A stretch of DNA of 36,468 nt, taken from Micromonospora noduli. GTDB lineage: Bacteria; Actinomycetota; Actinomycetes; Mycobacteriales; Micromonosporaceae. This document shows, one piece after another, positions 22,686 to 31,602 of the stretch; the stretch's first letter is position 1; every line of letters starts with the position of its first letter. The stretch spans positions 1 to 36,468 of the forward strand of contig NZ_PYAK01000059.1 of the NCBI RefSeq assembly GCF_003264365.1. The letters are read 5' to 3'. Both the position numbers and the translations under genes were made by a program. Below the pieces are notes generated by a model. It saw only the letters and a program-made list of their open reading frames with translations. It made no database searches and was not told where the DNA came from.

Positions 22686-23612
22686 ATGGAAAACACCCGG
22701 ATGTACGCGGACAGCCTCACCGCCGTACCGTCGCCCGCGCCCCTGCCCACCGACGAGCCGACCCCCTCGGCCGCGACACCGACCGCCGCGGCACCGACCG
22801 CCGCGGCACCGACCAGCAGCAGACGGCGGCTGCTGTGGCATCTGGGCGAGATGGCAGTGGCGATGGTCGCCGGGATGCTGCTGCTCGGGCCGTTGTGGGA
22901 ACTGGCCGGGACCGCCTTGGCCGTCGGCGACACGCTGGCCCGGCCGGAGGTCGCCGCACTGGTGATGGCCACGAACATGACCGTCGGGATGACGGTGGGG
23001 ATGCGCTACCGGGCGCACCGCTGGCACGCGGTCGGCGAGATGGCCGCCGCGATGTACGTCCCGTTCCTGCTGCTGCTCGTGCCGTTCCGGGCCGGCCTGA
23101 TCGACGCCGACGCGCTGCTGCTCGGCGGTCACCTGCTGATGATCCCCGCGATGGTGCTGGTGGCTCTCCGACACCGGCACGAGGCGTCGGCGCCGGTACG
23201 CCGACACCGGGTCGTGGCGGCGCTCGCCCACCGCTGGCCGGCCGGGTTGGCGCTGCTGCTGACCGTGGACATGTGGGTCGACCCGAGCGTGCTCAGCCCG
23301 TGGACGATGCTGGTGCTGCCCGGCGGCTACCTGCTGATCGGCGTGGCCCGCCGCACGCTGGGCGGGCGGGGCGTGCTCGCCACCCAACTCGCCGGTCTGG
23401 CCATCTGGGTCGCCCTGACGCTGGTCGCGGTGATGGCCGGCGGGCGGACCGCCGCCTGGCTGGTGGCGTTCGGGTGGTTGGCGCACGCCGGCTGGGACCT
23501 GGCGCACCGCAACGGCCGGGTGGTGCCGCGCGGCTACGCCGAGTTCTGCGTGGTGCTCGATGTGGCCCTGGCCGCGGTGATGGTGCTGGCCATCCTGACC
23601 ACCGACGCCTGA
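22686..23612 (+). CDS. multipass membrane protein, unrecognised
   Basis: I choose ATG 22686, since upstream in-frame codons give an Arg-rich stretch unlike a true N-terminus; this yields 308 aa. The first 40 residues are Pro/Thr/Ala-rich and include APTAA repeats encoded by 15-bp DNA repeats (about 22777-22814). About eight helices follow, starting LGEMAVAMVAGMLLLGPLW (near 54) and including ATNMTVGMTVGMRYRAHRW, GGHLLMIPAMVLVAL, and VVLDVALAAVMVLAILTTDA at the end. A Met-rich NMTVGMTVGM motif and HRW are noteworthy. I do not know the family. It diverges from a DesK/DesR-type pair, which may control it. Confidence 0.85.
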   Translation: MENTRMYADSLTAVPSPAPLPTDEPTPSAATPTAAAPTAAAPTSSRRRLLWHLGEMAVAMVAGMLLLGPLWELAGTALAVGDTLARPEVAALVMATNMTVGMTVGMRYRAHRWHAVGEMAAAMYVPFLLLLVPFRAGLIDADALLLGGHLLMIPAMVLVALRHRHEASAPVRRHRVVAALAHRWPAGLALLLTVDMWVDPSVLSPWTMLVLPGGYLLIGVARRTLGGRGVLATQLAGLAIWVALTLVAVMAGGRTAAWLVAFGWLAHAGWDLAHRNGRVVPRGYAEFCVVLDVALAAVMVLAILTTDA

Positions 23613-23716
23613 TCGAGGCCGCCGTCGGGTCGCGGGACAGCCGCAGCACGGGCTCGGGGACAGCTCTTGTGGCGGTCGGCGCAGCGGCTCGGACGGCGTA
23701 ATGAAAGGCTTGGCAC

Positions 23717-25462
23717 ATGAGTTCCGCACCTGCACAGCACGACGCACCGATTGACGCACCGATCGACGCCACCCCCGACGGCACCGACGAGGTGAGCGCC
23801 TTCACCGAGCTCGGGCTCCGCGCCGAGCTGCTGGGCGCGCTCGCCGCCCTCGGGTACGAGGAGCCGACCCCCATCCAGCGGGAGGCTATCCCACCGCTGC
23901 TGGAGGGTCGGGACCTGCTGGGTCAGGCGGCCACCGGCACCGGCAAGACGGCTGCGTTCGCGCTGCCGCTGCTGAACCTCATGGCGGCACACCGCCAGGG
24001 CGGCGACCCGGTGGCGCTGGTGCTGGTGCCGACCCGGGAGCTGGCGGTACAGGTCTCCGAGGCGTTCCACCGCTACGGCAAGGACCTGGGCGCGCGGGTG
24101 CTGCCGATCTACGGTGGGCAGCCGATCGGGCGGCAGTTGCGGGCACTGGACAGCGGTGTCGACGTGGTGGTGGCCACCCCGGGCCGTGCCCTCGATCACA
24201 TCGCCCGGGGCACCCTGCGCCTCGGTGGGTTGGCCACGGTGGTGCTCGACGAGGCCGACGAGATGCTCGACATGGGCTTCGCCGAGGACATCGAGGCGAT
24301 CCTGGAGCACGCTCCGGCGCAGCGTCAGACGGTGCTCTTCTCGGCCACCATGCCGTCGCGCATCGACGGGATGGCCCGCCAGCACCTGCGCGAACCGGTG
24401 CGGATCGAGATCGGCCGGGAGCAGCAGGTCGCGGGTGAGGCGCCCCGGGTGCGGCAGAGCGCGTACATCGTGACCCGGGCGCACAAGCCGGCCGCGCTGG
24501 GTCGGGTGTTGGACGTGGAGTCCCCGACCGCGGCGATCGTGTTCTGCCGCAGCCGGGAAGAGGTCGACCGGTTGACCGAGACGATGAACGGTCGGGGCTA
24601 CCGCTCCGAGGCGCTGCACGGCGGCATGAGCCAGGAGCAGCGCGACCGGGTCATGGGCCGGCTGCGGGCGGGCACCGCCGACCTGCTGGTGGCCACCGAC
24701 GTGGCGGCCCGTGGGCTGGACGTCGAGCAGCTGACCCACGTGGTCAACTACGACGTGCCGTCCGCCCCCGAGTCGTACGTGCACCGGATCGGCCGGGTGG
24801 GCCGGGCTGGCCGCGAGGGCGTGGCGATCACCCTCGCCGAGCCGCGTGAGCACCGGATGCTCAAGACCATCGAGCGGGTGACCGGCCAGCGGATCACCAT
24901 CGACAAGATCCCCACCGTGGCCGACATGCGTACCCGGCGGCTGGAGCTGACCCAGGCGGCCCTGCGGGAGAGCCTGCTGGAGGACGACCTCGACCCGTTC
25001 CGGGTGATCGTGGAGACGCTGACCGACGAGTTCGACCTGATGGAGGTCGCCCTCGCCGCCGTGAAGCTGGCCCACGAGGTGACGTCGCCGGGCTCCGACG
25101 ACGAGGAGGAGATCCCGCAGGTTCCGGTCCGTGGGCCGCGCGAGGGTCGACCGGAGGCCGGTGGCCGGGGCGGCGACCGGCGGGGCGGGGGCCGGCCACG
25201 CTCCGGCGGCGGCAACACCGTCCAGGTCTTCGTCGGCCTGGGCCGACGCGCCGGGGTGCGCCCGCAGGATCTGGTCGGCGCGATCACCGGGGAGACCGGC
25301 ATCCGCGGCCGGGACATCGGCTCGATCGAGATCGCCGACCGGTTCTCACTGGTGGAGGTACCGCAGGGGGTCGCCGACGAGGTCATCTCCGGGTTGCGCT
25401 CCAGCACGATCAAGGGCCGCAAGGCCACAGTGCGCCGCGACCGCGGCGGCGACGAGCGCTGA
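23717..25462 (+). CDS. deaD: DEAD-box ATP-dependent RNA helicase with DbpA-type RNA-binding domain
   Basis: The 581-aa protein has an acidic disordered N-terminus (1-25), a Q-motif (F29 and TPIQ at 51), Walker A AATGTGKT at 71-78, PTRELA, TPGR, DEAD at 178-181, SAT at 209-211, and HRIGRVGRAGR at 356-366. Residues about 450-490 are an Arg/Gly-rich linker. The C-terminal domain (VQVFVGLGRRAGVRPQDLVGAI ... STIKGRKATVRR) matches the DbpA/CsdA RNA-binding domain fold. Its likely role is RNA unwinding in ribosome biogenesis and mRNA turnover, with cold or stress induction in relatives. GAAAGG lies about 8 nt upstream of ATG 23717. The gene is monocistronic, ended by a strong hairpin. Confidence 0.97.
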   Translation: MSSAPAQHDAPIDAPIDATPDGTDEVSAFTELGLRAELLGALAALGYEEPTPIQREAIPPLLEGRDLLGQAATGTGKTAAFALPLLNLMAAHRQGGDPVALVLVPTRELAVQVSEAFHRYGKDLGARVLPIYGGQPIGRQLRALDSGVDVVVATPGRALDHIARGTLRLGGLATVVLDEADEMLDMGFAEDIEAILEHAPAQRQTVLFSATMPSRIDGMARQHLREPVRIEIGREQQVAGEAPRVRQSAYIVTRAHKPAALGRVLDVESPTAAIVFCRSREEVDRLTETMNGRGYRSEALHGGMSQEQRDRVMGRLRAGTADLLVATDVAARGLDVEQLTHVVNYDVPSAPESYVHRIGRVGRAGREGVAITLAEPREHRMLKTIERVTGQRITIDKIPTVADMRTRRLELTQAALRESLLEDDLDPFRVIVETLTDEFDLMEVALAAVKLAHEVTSPGSDDEEEIPQVPVRGPREGRPEAGGRGGDRRGGGRPRSGGGNTVQVFVGLGRRAGVRPQDLVGAITGETGIRGRDIGSIEIADRFSLVEVPQGVADEVISGLRSSTIKGRKATVRRDRGGDER

Positions 25463-25468
25463 GCACGC

Positions 25469-25503
25469 CGTCGGCGACCGCCGGAGTACGACGGTCGCCG
25501 ACG
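25469..25503. terminator. strong hairpin terminator after the helicase gene
   Basis: A perfect 12-bp stem CGTCGGCGACCG / CGGTCGCCGACG encloses an 11-nt loop, starting 6 bp after the helicase stop. A second short stem (AGCACC / GGTGCT, about 25537-25558) lies near the convergent gene end, so both strands may be terminated. Confidence 0.75.
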
Positions 25504-25556
25504 CGCCACTGCCCGGCGAGGCGGCGGGAAACGCGAGCACCCGCCGCCCCGCGGTG

Positions 25557-26768
25557 CTAGCCGATGTTTCCGTTGACCACGTTGTCGGCCCCGACCAGCG
25601 ACGCGCCACCGGACCGGTGGTCGTACGCCCGCATCACGTTGTTGGTGACGATCCAGTTGTTGCTGGTGCCGATGGTCATGATCGGTCGGTCCTGGCGGCG
25701 GGGCGTCGCGTCGTCGTAGAACTGGTTGCCGATCACCTGGCACATGTCGGCGTCACGGCCGAGGATCCCGTTCGCGCCGTTGTCGTGGATGTCGAGCCCC
25801 ATGATCCGGGTACGTCCGACTGAGGAGACCTCGATGCCGTTGGTGGCGTTGCGCCACAGCCGGCCGCCGATGAACTGGGTCCCCCAGACCTGCCGCAGGT
25901 CGGCGCCGCTGCCGGTGCCACTCGTGCCGTTCGACTCCAGGTAGACGTTCTGAAAGATGTTCCGATGGGCGGGTTCGCGCAGCTCCACGCCGTTGCCCCG
26001 GCATCCCCAGACATGCAGGTTGTCGAAGAAGCAGGCGCTGTCCAGCAGCCGTATCCCGGTCTGGCACTCACCGACCCAGACGTTGAGGAACTCGTTGTCG
26101 TACGCGACCTTGTTGACGAGGATGCCGACGCCGAGGCAGTCCTCGATGTTGATATCGGTGATCTTGTTGGCGTGGGCGCTGGTGTCCGCGTCCTTGCCGA
26201 GAAACTCGATGGCGTGGCTGCCCGAGTTGCCGAAGTGCAGGTGGTGGAAGGTCGACCGGGGGCCACGGATGGTCAACAGCACGTTGGAGGTCCGCATACC
26301 GTAGAAGTGCACGTTGGAGATTTGGTTGTACTTACCGCTCGAGACCAGACGACCGGTGTAGCCCGGGGCCGGCTGGATGATCGCCGCGCCGATGTTCTCG
26401 CCGGTCCAGGTCACACTCGACGGGAAGCGGACCTCCGCTCCGAGACCGAGTGCGCCCACCGGGTGGAAGATCTCGCCGCCACCGGCCGGCAGCAGGTTCA
26501 GCGCGGCGGTGACCTTGTCCGACTCGTCACTGCCGTCGAGCCGGCAGCCGACCCGCGGGTCCCGGAGGCTGAGCGGGGCCTCCCGCACGGTCGTGACGGG
26601 CGGCGATCCCGCCTGTTCCGCACCGGCAAGGGTGGCCACCGTCGTCGCCACCGCGGCGCCCGCGCCACCGGCGAAGAGCACCCGCCGTCCCAACCGTCGG
26701 CCCGTTGGATCTGACCGTTGTGGCACCGCCGGTGGTACCGCACCAGGTGCGCTCACGATCGGTTCCAT
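25557..26768 (-). CDS. Tat-exported right-handed beta-helix repeat protein
   Basis: The 403-aa protein has a probable Tat signal: RRLGRRVLFAGGAGAAVATT at about 24-43, then an Ala-rich region, with cleavage before about residue 55. From about 70 to 403 it has periodic short beta-strand units (NQISNVHFYGM, NKITDINIEDC, NIFQNVYLESN, RIMGLDIHDNGANGIL, NWIVTNNVM). This is the pattern of parallel beta-helix folds, as in pectate-lyase and glycoside hydrolase family 28-related proteins. A role on extracellular polysaccharides is likely but no catalytic triad can be named. The start ATG 26768 follows GGGGGAGAGGT. It is a single gene converging on the helicase. Confidence 0.85.
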   Translation of the reverse strand: MEPIVSAPGAVPPAVPQRSDPTGRRLGRRVLFAGGAGAAVATTVATLAGAEQAGSPPVTTVREAPLSLRDPRVGCRLDGSDESDKVTAALNLLPAGGGEIFHPVGALGLGAEVRFPSSVTWTGENIGAAIIQPAPGYTGRLVSSGKYNQISNVHFYGMRTSNVLLTIRGPRSTFHHLHFGNSGSHAIEFLGKDADTSAHANKITDINIEDCLGVGILVNKVAYDNEFLNVWVGECQTGIRLLDSACFFDNLHVWGCRGNGVELREPAHRNIFQNVYLESNGTSGTGSGADLRQVWGTQFIGGRLWRNATNGIEVSSVGRTRIMGLDIHDNGANGILGRDADMCQVIGNQFYDDATPRRQDRPIMTIGTSNNWIVTNNVMRAYDHRSGGASLVGADNVVNGNIG

Positions 26769-26844
26769 ACCTCTCCCCCGTTGAGTGCCACCTCGAGCGG
26801 CGGGCAGACTCTACTGTGCATTGTCGCGTGCTGGCCGACGCGGA

Positions 26845-27249
26845 TCAGAGGGCGTACGGGCCGAAACGGCCCCAGGCCACCACGGCGGCGAGGACGAGCA
26901 GCACAGCGCAGGCGACAGCACCCTGGATCTCGGTGCGACGCCCGTCCCGGGTGGTCTGCTGCTCGCGGGCACGCAGGTGCACCAGGATGCCGCCGATCAT
27001 GACGATGACCAGTCCGACGGCGGCGAGCGGGGTGAGCACTGTGGCGATGCCGGTGGCGGCAGGCAGCACGAGCCCGGCGGCGGCCAGCAACTCGACCGCG
27101 CCGAGCGACTTGACCTGCGACGGCGGCACCGGGTCCACCCACCGCATCACGTCGCGCAACTTCTCCTTGGGCTGGCTCAGCTTGGCCAGTCCGACGCCGG
27201 CGAAGACGGCGGCGAGCAGGATCTGAATGATCCAGAGCACCACGTTCAC
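26845..27249 (-). CDS. DoxX-family membrane protein
   Basis: The 134-aa protein from GTG 27249 has a good GGAGG with 7-nt spacing. Four membrane helices are predicted: VVLWIIQILLAAVFAGVGLAKL (3-24), LGAVELLAAAGLVLPAATG, LTPLAAVGLVIVMIGGILVHL, and AVACAVLLVLAAVVAWG. The first helix ends GLAKL, the DoxX-like signature. Proteins of this group are membrane partners in redox or quinone metabolism and some respond to thiol stress; the exact role is unknown. Confidence 0.88.
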   Translation of the reverse strand: MNVVLWIIQILLAAVFAGVGLAKLSQPKEKLRDVMRWVDPVPPSQVKSLGAVELLAAAGLVLPAATGIATVLTPLAAVGLVIVMIGGILVHLRAREQQTTRDGRRTEIQGAVACAVLLVLAAVVAWGRFGPYAL

Positions 27250-27334
27250 GGGGGTTCCTCCAGGGGGCCGCCTCGCGGCGGAGAGGTGGTTGACGGTGCA
27301 GACGAGACAGTAGACCGTTCCCCGCGTACCGAAA

Positions 27335-27366
27335 GGGCCCCCGCCGTCGGAAGACGGCGGGGGCCC
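27335..27366 (-). terminator. lon terminator, 14-bp stem with GGAA tetraloop
   Basis: GGGCCCCCGCCGTC-GGAA-GACGGCGGGGGCCC is perfect, 14 bp beyond the lon stop, followed on the minus strand by a short TTTC. It also insulates the DoxX gene. Confidence 0.85.
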
Positions 27367-27380
27367 GGATGGTCGGAGCG

Positions 27381-29711
27381 TCAGACCGCGAAGAGCGCCG
27401 GACCGTCCAGCGTCTTCACGTCGGCCGGGCGCAGCGCCAGGGCGAGCACGTCGGCCACGTCGGCCAGGGTGTGCACGGTCAGCGCCTCGCGCACCTCGGT
27501 CGGCAGGTCGTCCAGGTCGGGCTCGTTGCGCGCCGGGATGATCACCTCGGTGAGGCCGGCCCGGTGCGCGGCGAGCAGCTTCTGCTTCACCCCACCGATC
27601 GGCAGCACCCGACCGGAGAGCGTCACCTCACCGGTCATCCCGAACTCGGGGCGGACCGGGCGACCGGTGACCAGCGACGCCAGGGCCGTGACCATGGTGA
27701 TGCCGGCGCTCGGACCGTCCTTGGGCACCGCGCCCGCCGGGAAGTGGACGTGGATCCGACGTCCGGCGAGAGCGTTCGGGTCGATGCCGAACCGCCGCCC
27801 GTTGGATCGCAGGTAGGAGAGCGCGATCTGCGCCGACTCCTTCATCACGTCACCGAGCTGGCCGGTCAGGGTCAGCCCCGGCTCGCCCTCCATGCTGGTC
27901 GCCTCGATGAAGAGCACGTCCCCACCGGCGCCCGTCACGGCCAGACCAGTGGCCACGCCCGGCACGGCGGTACGCTCGGCCGATTCCGGGGTGAACTTCG
28001 GCCGACCCAGGTAACCGGTGAGGTTGTCGGCGCCCACGCGTGCCGGCGTCGGGTCCGTCGCCAGCGTCACCGCCACCTTGCGCAGGATCTTGGCCAGGGC
28101 CCGCTCGAGCTGCCGGACGCCGGCCTCCCGGGTGTACTCCCCCGCGATCAGCGCGAGAGCCTCATCGGCGACGCTGACCTCGTCGACGGTCAGCCCGGCC
28201 CGCTCCCGCTGCCGGGGCAGCAGGTGGTCGCGGGCGATGGCGACCTTCTCGTCCTCGGTGTACCCGTCCAGGGTGACCAGCTCCATCCGGTCCAGCAGCG
28301 GGCCGGGGATGGACTCCACCACGTTGGCGGTGGCCAGGAAGAGCACGTCGGACAGGTCGAGGTCGACCTCCAGGTAGTGATCCCGGAAGGTGTGGTTCTG
28401 GGCCGGGTCGAGCACCTCCAGCAGGGCGGCGGCCGGGTCACCGGCGTAGCCGGCGGCCAGCTTGTCCACCTCGTCGAGGAGCACGACCGGGTTCATCGAA
28501 CCGGCCTCGCGCAGCGCGCGGACGATCCGACCGGGCAACGCCCCCACGTAGGTGCGTCGGTGCCCGCGGATCTCCGCCTCGTCGCGGACACCGCCGAGCG
28601 AGACCCGGACGAAGTTGCGCCCGAGCGCCCGCGCCACGGACTCGCCGAGGCTGGTCTTACCCACCCCGGGAGGACCAGCGAGGGCGAGCACCGCGCCGGA
28701 GCCGCGACCGCCGACCACACCGAGGTTGCGCTCGGCACGCCGGTTGCGCACCGCCAGGTACTCCAGGATGCGGTCCTTCACGTCGGACAGGCCGGCGTGG
28801 TCGGCGTCGAGCACCGCCCGGGCCGCGGCCAGGTCGGTGTTGTCCTCGGTACGCGTGCCCCACGGCATCTCGAGCACGGTGTCCAGCCAGGTACGGATCC
28901 AGCCCGCCTCCGGGGAGGCGTCGCTGGCCCGCTCCAGCTTGCCGACCTCGCGCATGGCCGCCTCGCGTACCTTCTCCGGCAGCTCGGCGGACTCGACGCG
29001 GGACCGGTAGTCGGCGGAGCCGTCCGGCTCGTCCTCGCCCAGCTCCTTGCGGATCGCGGCGAGCTGCTGGCGCAGCAGGAACTCGCGCTGGGACTTCTCC
29101 AGCCCCTCGCGGACGTCACTGTTGATCTGCTCGGTGACCTCCTGCTCGGCCAGGTAGTCCTTCACCCAGCCGACCAGCAGCTCCAGCCGGGCGGTGACGT
29201 CCGGCGCGGCGAGCAGCTCGGTCTTCTGCTCCAGCGTCAGCCAGGGCGCGTAGCCGGCCGAGTCGGCCAGCTCGGAGAGGTCGGTCATCCGCTCCACCGC
29301 GTCGATGACCTGCCAGGCGCCCCGCTGCTGGAGCACGGAGGTCACCAGGGCGCGGTACTCGCGGGCGAGTTCCCGGGCCCGACCGGCGTAGGCGGGTTCG
29401 TCGAGCTCGGTCGCCTCGACCCAGAGGGCGGCACCGGGGCCGGGCACGCCGGAGCCGATCCGGGCCCGGGACAGGCCACGGATGACGGCGGCGGGCTCAC
29501 CCTCGGGCAGCCGGCCGACCTTCTCGATGGTGGCGACCACGCCCACCGGGCCGTACTCGCCGTCGATGCGCGGCACGGCCAGCAGCTTGCGGTCGCCGGT
29601 CGCACGCGCCGCGTCGATCGCGGCCTGGGTGGTGGGGTCGAGGGTCACCGGGATGACCATGCCGGGCAGCAGCACGGCGTCGGTCAGGGGAAGTACCGGA
29701 AGAGTTGCCAT
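27381..29711 (-). CDS. lon: ATP-dependent Lon protease (endopeptidase La)
   Basis: The start ATG 29711 gives 776 aa beginning MATLPVLPLTDAVLLPGMV, the typical Lon N-terminus. The N-terminal substrate-binding domain spans about 1-200 and a helical region follows. The AAA+ module has Walker A GPPGVGKTS near 346-354, and Walker B VVLLDEVDKLA. The C-terminal protease domain has a Ser-Lys dyad: Ser near 667 in DGPSAGIT, and Lys near 710 in GGVKQKLL. Lon degrades misfolded and regulatory proteins in the cytosol. A HAIR-type operator just upstream indicates HspR control, as known for actinomycete lon. Confidence 0.98.
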   Translation of the reverse strand: MATLPVLPLTDAVLLPGMVIPVTLDPTTQAAIDAARATGDRKLLAVPRIDGEYGPVGVVATIEKVGRLPEGEPAAVIRGLSRARIGSGVPGPGAALWVEATELDEPAYAGRARELAREYRALVTSVLQQRGAWQVIDAVERMTDLSELADSAGYAPWLTLEQKTELLAAPDVTARLELLVGWVKDYLAEQEVTEQINSDVREGLEKSQREFLLRQQLAAIRKELGEDEPDGSADYRSRVESAELPEKVREAAMREVGKLERASDASPEAGWIRTWLDTVLEMPWGTRTEDNTDLAAARAVLDADHAGLSDVKDRILEYLAVRNRRAERNLGVVGGRGSGAVLALAGPPGVGKTSLGESVARALGRNFVRVSLGGVRDEAEIRGHRRTYVGALPGRIVRALREAGSMNPVVLLDEVDKLAAGYAGDPAAALLEVLDPAQNHTFRDHYLEVDLDLSDVLFLATANVVESIPGPLLDRMELVTLDGYTEDEKVAIARDHLLPRQRERAGLTVDEVSVADEALALIAGEYTREAGVRQLERALAKILRKVAVTLATDPTPARVGADNLTGYLGRPKFTPESAERTAVPGVATGLAVTGAGGDVLFIEATSMEGEPGLTLTGQLGDVMKESAQIALSYLRSNGRRFGIDPNALAGRRIHVHFPAGAVPKDGPSAGITMVTALASLVTGRPVRPEFGMTGEVTLSGRVLPIGGVKQKLLAAHRAGLTEVIIPARNEPDLDDLPTEVREALTVHTLADVADVLALALRPADVKTLDGPALFAV

Positions 29712-29733
29712 CGAACACCTGCTATCGCGTTGA

Positions 29734-29754
29734 GTTGAGCGTGTCTCACTCAAG
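29734..29754. promoter_or_regulatory. HAIR-type HspR operator upstream of lon
   Basis: On the plus strand GTTGAGC-N7-ACTCAAG matches the HAIR consensus CTTGAGT-N7-ACTCAAG, with one half-site perfect and the other differing at both end bases. It is 23 bp upstream of the lon ATG, a repressing position. HspR control of lon is established in Streptomyces; its use here is inferred. Confidence 0.75.
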
Positions 29755-29852
29755 TAACAAAGCGTTCCCCTTGTTCCGGCCTGTGACCCAGACCACTCTT
29801 CCACCCGGTCCGTCGGGTCGCCCGGGACCGGCGGACGACCCGAAGAGATACC

Positions 29853-30722
29853 TCAGGTGAGCTTGCTCTTCACCGTGTTCTTCACCGAGCCGGCCACCCC
29901 CGGGTTGGTGCCGTAGAGACGGGGGTCACCCGGGGGCAGCACCGGTTCCGGCGCGTTCGCCCTCGGGTTGTCGTCGTACCGGAACTCGCCCTTGCCGTCC
30001 GGCGAGGGCCCGGACGCCCAGCGCCCCTGGGCGGCGTCGGTGCCCGAGGAGAAACCCAGGTAGGTGTAGCCGTACTCCTCAGTGAGCTCGCCCGAGTCCG
30101 GGAAGGCCTCCGGCACCGGCATCTCCTCCAGCCCGTCCTCCTTGAGCTGCTCGATCGCCGCCAGCCACATGTTCTGGTGCATCGTGTCGCGGGCCAGCAG
30201 GAAGCGCAGCATCTGCTTGACGCCCGGGTCGTCGGTCATGTGGAACAACCGGGCGACCTGGAGCCGACCCTGCGCCTCGGCGGTGACGTTGAGCTGGAAA
30301 TCGGCCAACAGGTTGCCGCTGGCGGTGATGAACGCGCCGTTCCAGGGCACCCCGTTGGAGTCGGCGGGAAGGGCGCCGCCACCGCCGTGAATGAAGTGCG
30401 CCGGATTCTCACCGGCGTACGTCGCGGCGCCTCCCGGGTCCTCCGCGATCCCCTCAGTCAGCGACAGCGGCGCGTTGTCCAACAGCCGGGTGATCATCGT
30501 GACGATCATCTCGACGTGGCCCATCTCCTCCGTGCCGACGTCGAGCAGCAGGTCCTTGTACTTGCCGGGCAGTCGGCAGTTCCAACCCTGGAAGAGATAC
30601 TGGTTGGCGACCGTCATCTCGCCCCACTTGCCGCCCAACACCTCCTGCAACCGGCGGGCGAACGCCGCATCCGGGCCGTCCGGCTTGGCTTCGAACTGCA
30701 GATCCTTGACGTGGCTGAACAT
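29853..30722 (-). CDS. manganese (non-heme) catalase
   Basis: The start ATG 30722 is preceded by GAGGAGG with 4-nt spacing, giving 289 aa. The sequence has the ferritin-like four-helix scaffold with metal ligands: GTEEMGHVEMI (Glu and His ligands) and, in the second pair, NVTAEAQGRLQ with DTMHQNMW. The conserved family tail runs YGYTYLGFSSGTDAAQGRWASGPSPDGKGEFRY and ends in a flexible region. It disproportionates hydrogen peroxide in the cytosol. A hairpin at 30768-30812 separates it from the kinase gene upstream, so it probably has its own promoter. Confidence 0.96.
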   Translation of the reverse strand: MFSHVKDLQFEAKPDGPDAAFARRLQEVLGGKWGEMTVANQYLFQGWNCRLPGKYKDLLLDVGTEEMGHVEMIVTMITRLLDNAPLSLTEGIAEDPGGAATYAGENPAHFIHGGGGALPADSNGVPWNGAFITASGNLLADFQLNVTAEAQGRLQVARLFHMTDDPGVKQMLRFLLARDTMHQNMWLAAIEQLKEDGLEEMPVPEAFPDSGELTEEYGYTYLGFSSGTDAAQGRWASGPSPDGKGEFRYDDNPRANAPEPVLPPGDPRLYGTNPGVAGSVKNTVKSKLT

Positions 30723-30767
30723 CCAACCTCCTCGGTACCGGAAATAGGTAGCGAGGCCGTTCCCGCC

Positions 30768-30812
30768 GCGCTGACCCGAGCGGGCCAACCGGTGTCCCGC
30801 CCGGGTCAGCGC
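30768..30812 (-). terminator. hairpin between the kinase gene and the manganese catalase
   Basis: GCGCTGACCCG (30768-30778) pairs with CGGGTCAGCGC (30802-30812). After one mismatch, a GCGGG/CCCGC stem closes an 11-nt loop. The stem overlaps the kinase stop codon at 30806-30808. It would reduce read-through from the kinase gene into the catalase gene. Confidence 0.6.
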
Positions 30813-31537
30813 ACCGGGCGAACCATCGGCAGCAGCACCTCCAGCGCCACTCCACGGGGCCGTAGCCGGTGCGCCCGCAACGCTCCCCCGTCCGTCGCGA
30901 CGAGCTGTCGCGCGATCCACAGGCCCAGACCGGACATCCCGACGGCCGGCGCCGGACGCCGCAGCGCGACCAGCAGCGCATCGTCGACCCGGCCCTCGTC
31001 GGTGACCAGGATGCTCAGGCTGGAGCCGCGCAGAGTGGCGTAGAGCCCGACCTGGCCGTCCGGCGGCCCGTGAAGCAACGCGTTCTGCACCAGGTTGACC
31101 AGTACCTGTCGGGTTCGTCCGGCCGGCACCGGACAGGAGGCTGCCCGCCGGGTGGCCCGCGCCCGCCGACGGCCCGCCGGCACCAACGCGGCAGCCTCCC
31201 GCAGGATGCCCGCCAGCGCGACGGCCGGCTCCGGCTGCGGAGTCGGCGTCAGCACGCCGGTGCCGGCGGTCGCGTCGCGCAGCAGACTCTGCAGGTGGGC
31301 GGCCTGGTCGCGGGCCAGCTCACTGAGTGCCCGCCGGTCGTCCCCGGTCAGCTCCCGACGCTCATCGGCCAGCGCGCGGGTCAGTGAGGTCAGTGTGCTG
31401 ATCGGTGTCCGGAACTCGTGGCACAGCACCCGCAGCAGCAACTCCGAATCGGCCGCCGTCGGTCGTCTCTCGCCGGGTGTCGGCTCAATGGGGCGCAACC
31501 CTCGCAGCAGGTCCCGCAAACCATGCCGTACGCGCAT
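30806..31537 (-). CDS. soluble HisKA-type sensor histidine kinase without sensor domain
   Basis: The 243-aa protein has no membrane helix or PAS/GAF domain. Residues 1-30 are an Arg-rich leader, then the HisKA motif RVLCHEFRTPIS with phospho-acceptor His40, a helical DHp region, and a HATPase domain with the N-box NLVQNALLHG, DEGR, and the G2 box GMSGLGLWIARQL. The small size suggests it integrates a signal brought by a partner protein. It diverges by 65 bp from a response regulator, which is a likely but unproven partner. AGGAG lies 8 nt before ATG 31537. Confidence 0.9.
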   Translation of the reverse strand: MRVRHGLRDLLRGLRPIEPTPGERRPTAADSELLLRVLCHEFRTPISTLTSLTRALADERRELTGDDRRALSELARDQAAHLQSLLRDATAGTGVLTPTPQPEPAVALAGILREAAALVPAGRRRARATRRAASCPVPAGRTRQVLVNLVQNALLHGPPDGQVGLYATLRGSSLSILVTDEGRVDDALLVALRRPAPAVGMSGLGLWIARQLVATDGGALRAHRLRPRGVALEVLLPMVRPVR

Positions 31538-31602
31538 CCACCCGACTCCTCTCGTTCGGTGCGAACCCGCATGATCGGTACCCGCTGGGGAACGGCGCAG
31601 AC

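Noticed and set aside
29712..29804. Extended Lon N-terminus beginning at 29804
   Set aside because: It would overlap the HAIR operator and add a non-homologous leader; the Lon domain begins at ATG 29711.
30723..30920. Extended manganese catalase N-terminus
   Set aside because: The extension is low-complexity and overlaps the kinase gene end and its hairpin; ATG 30722 has an excellent ribosome site.
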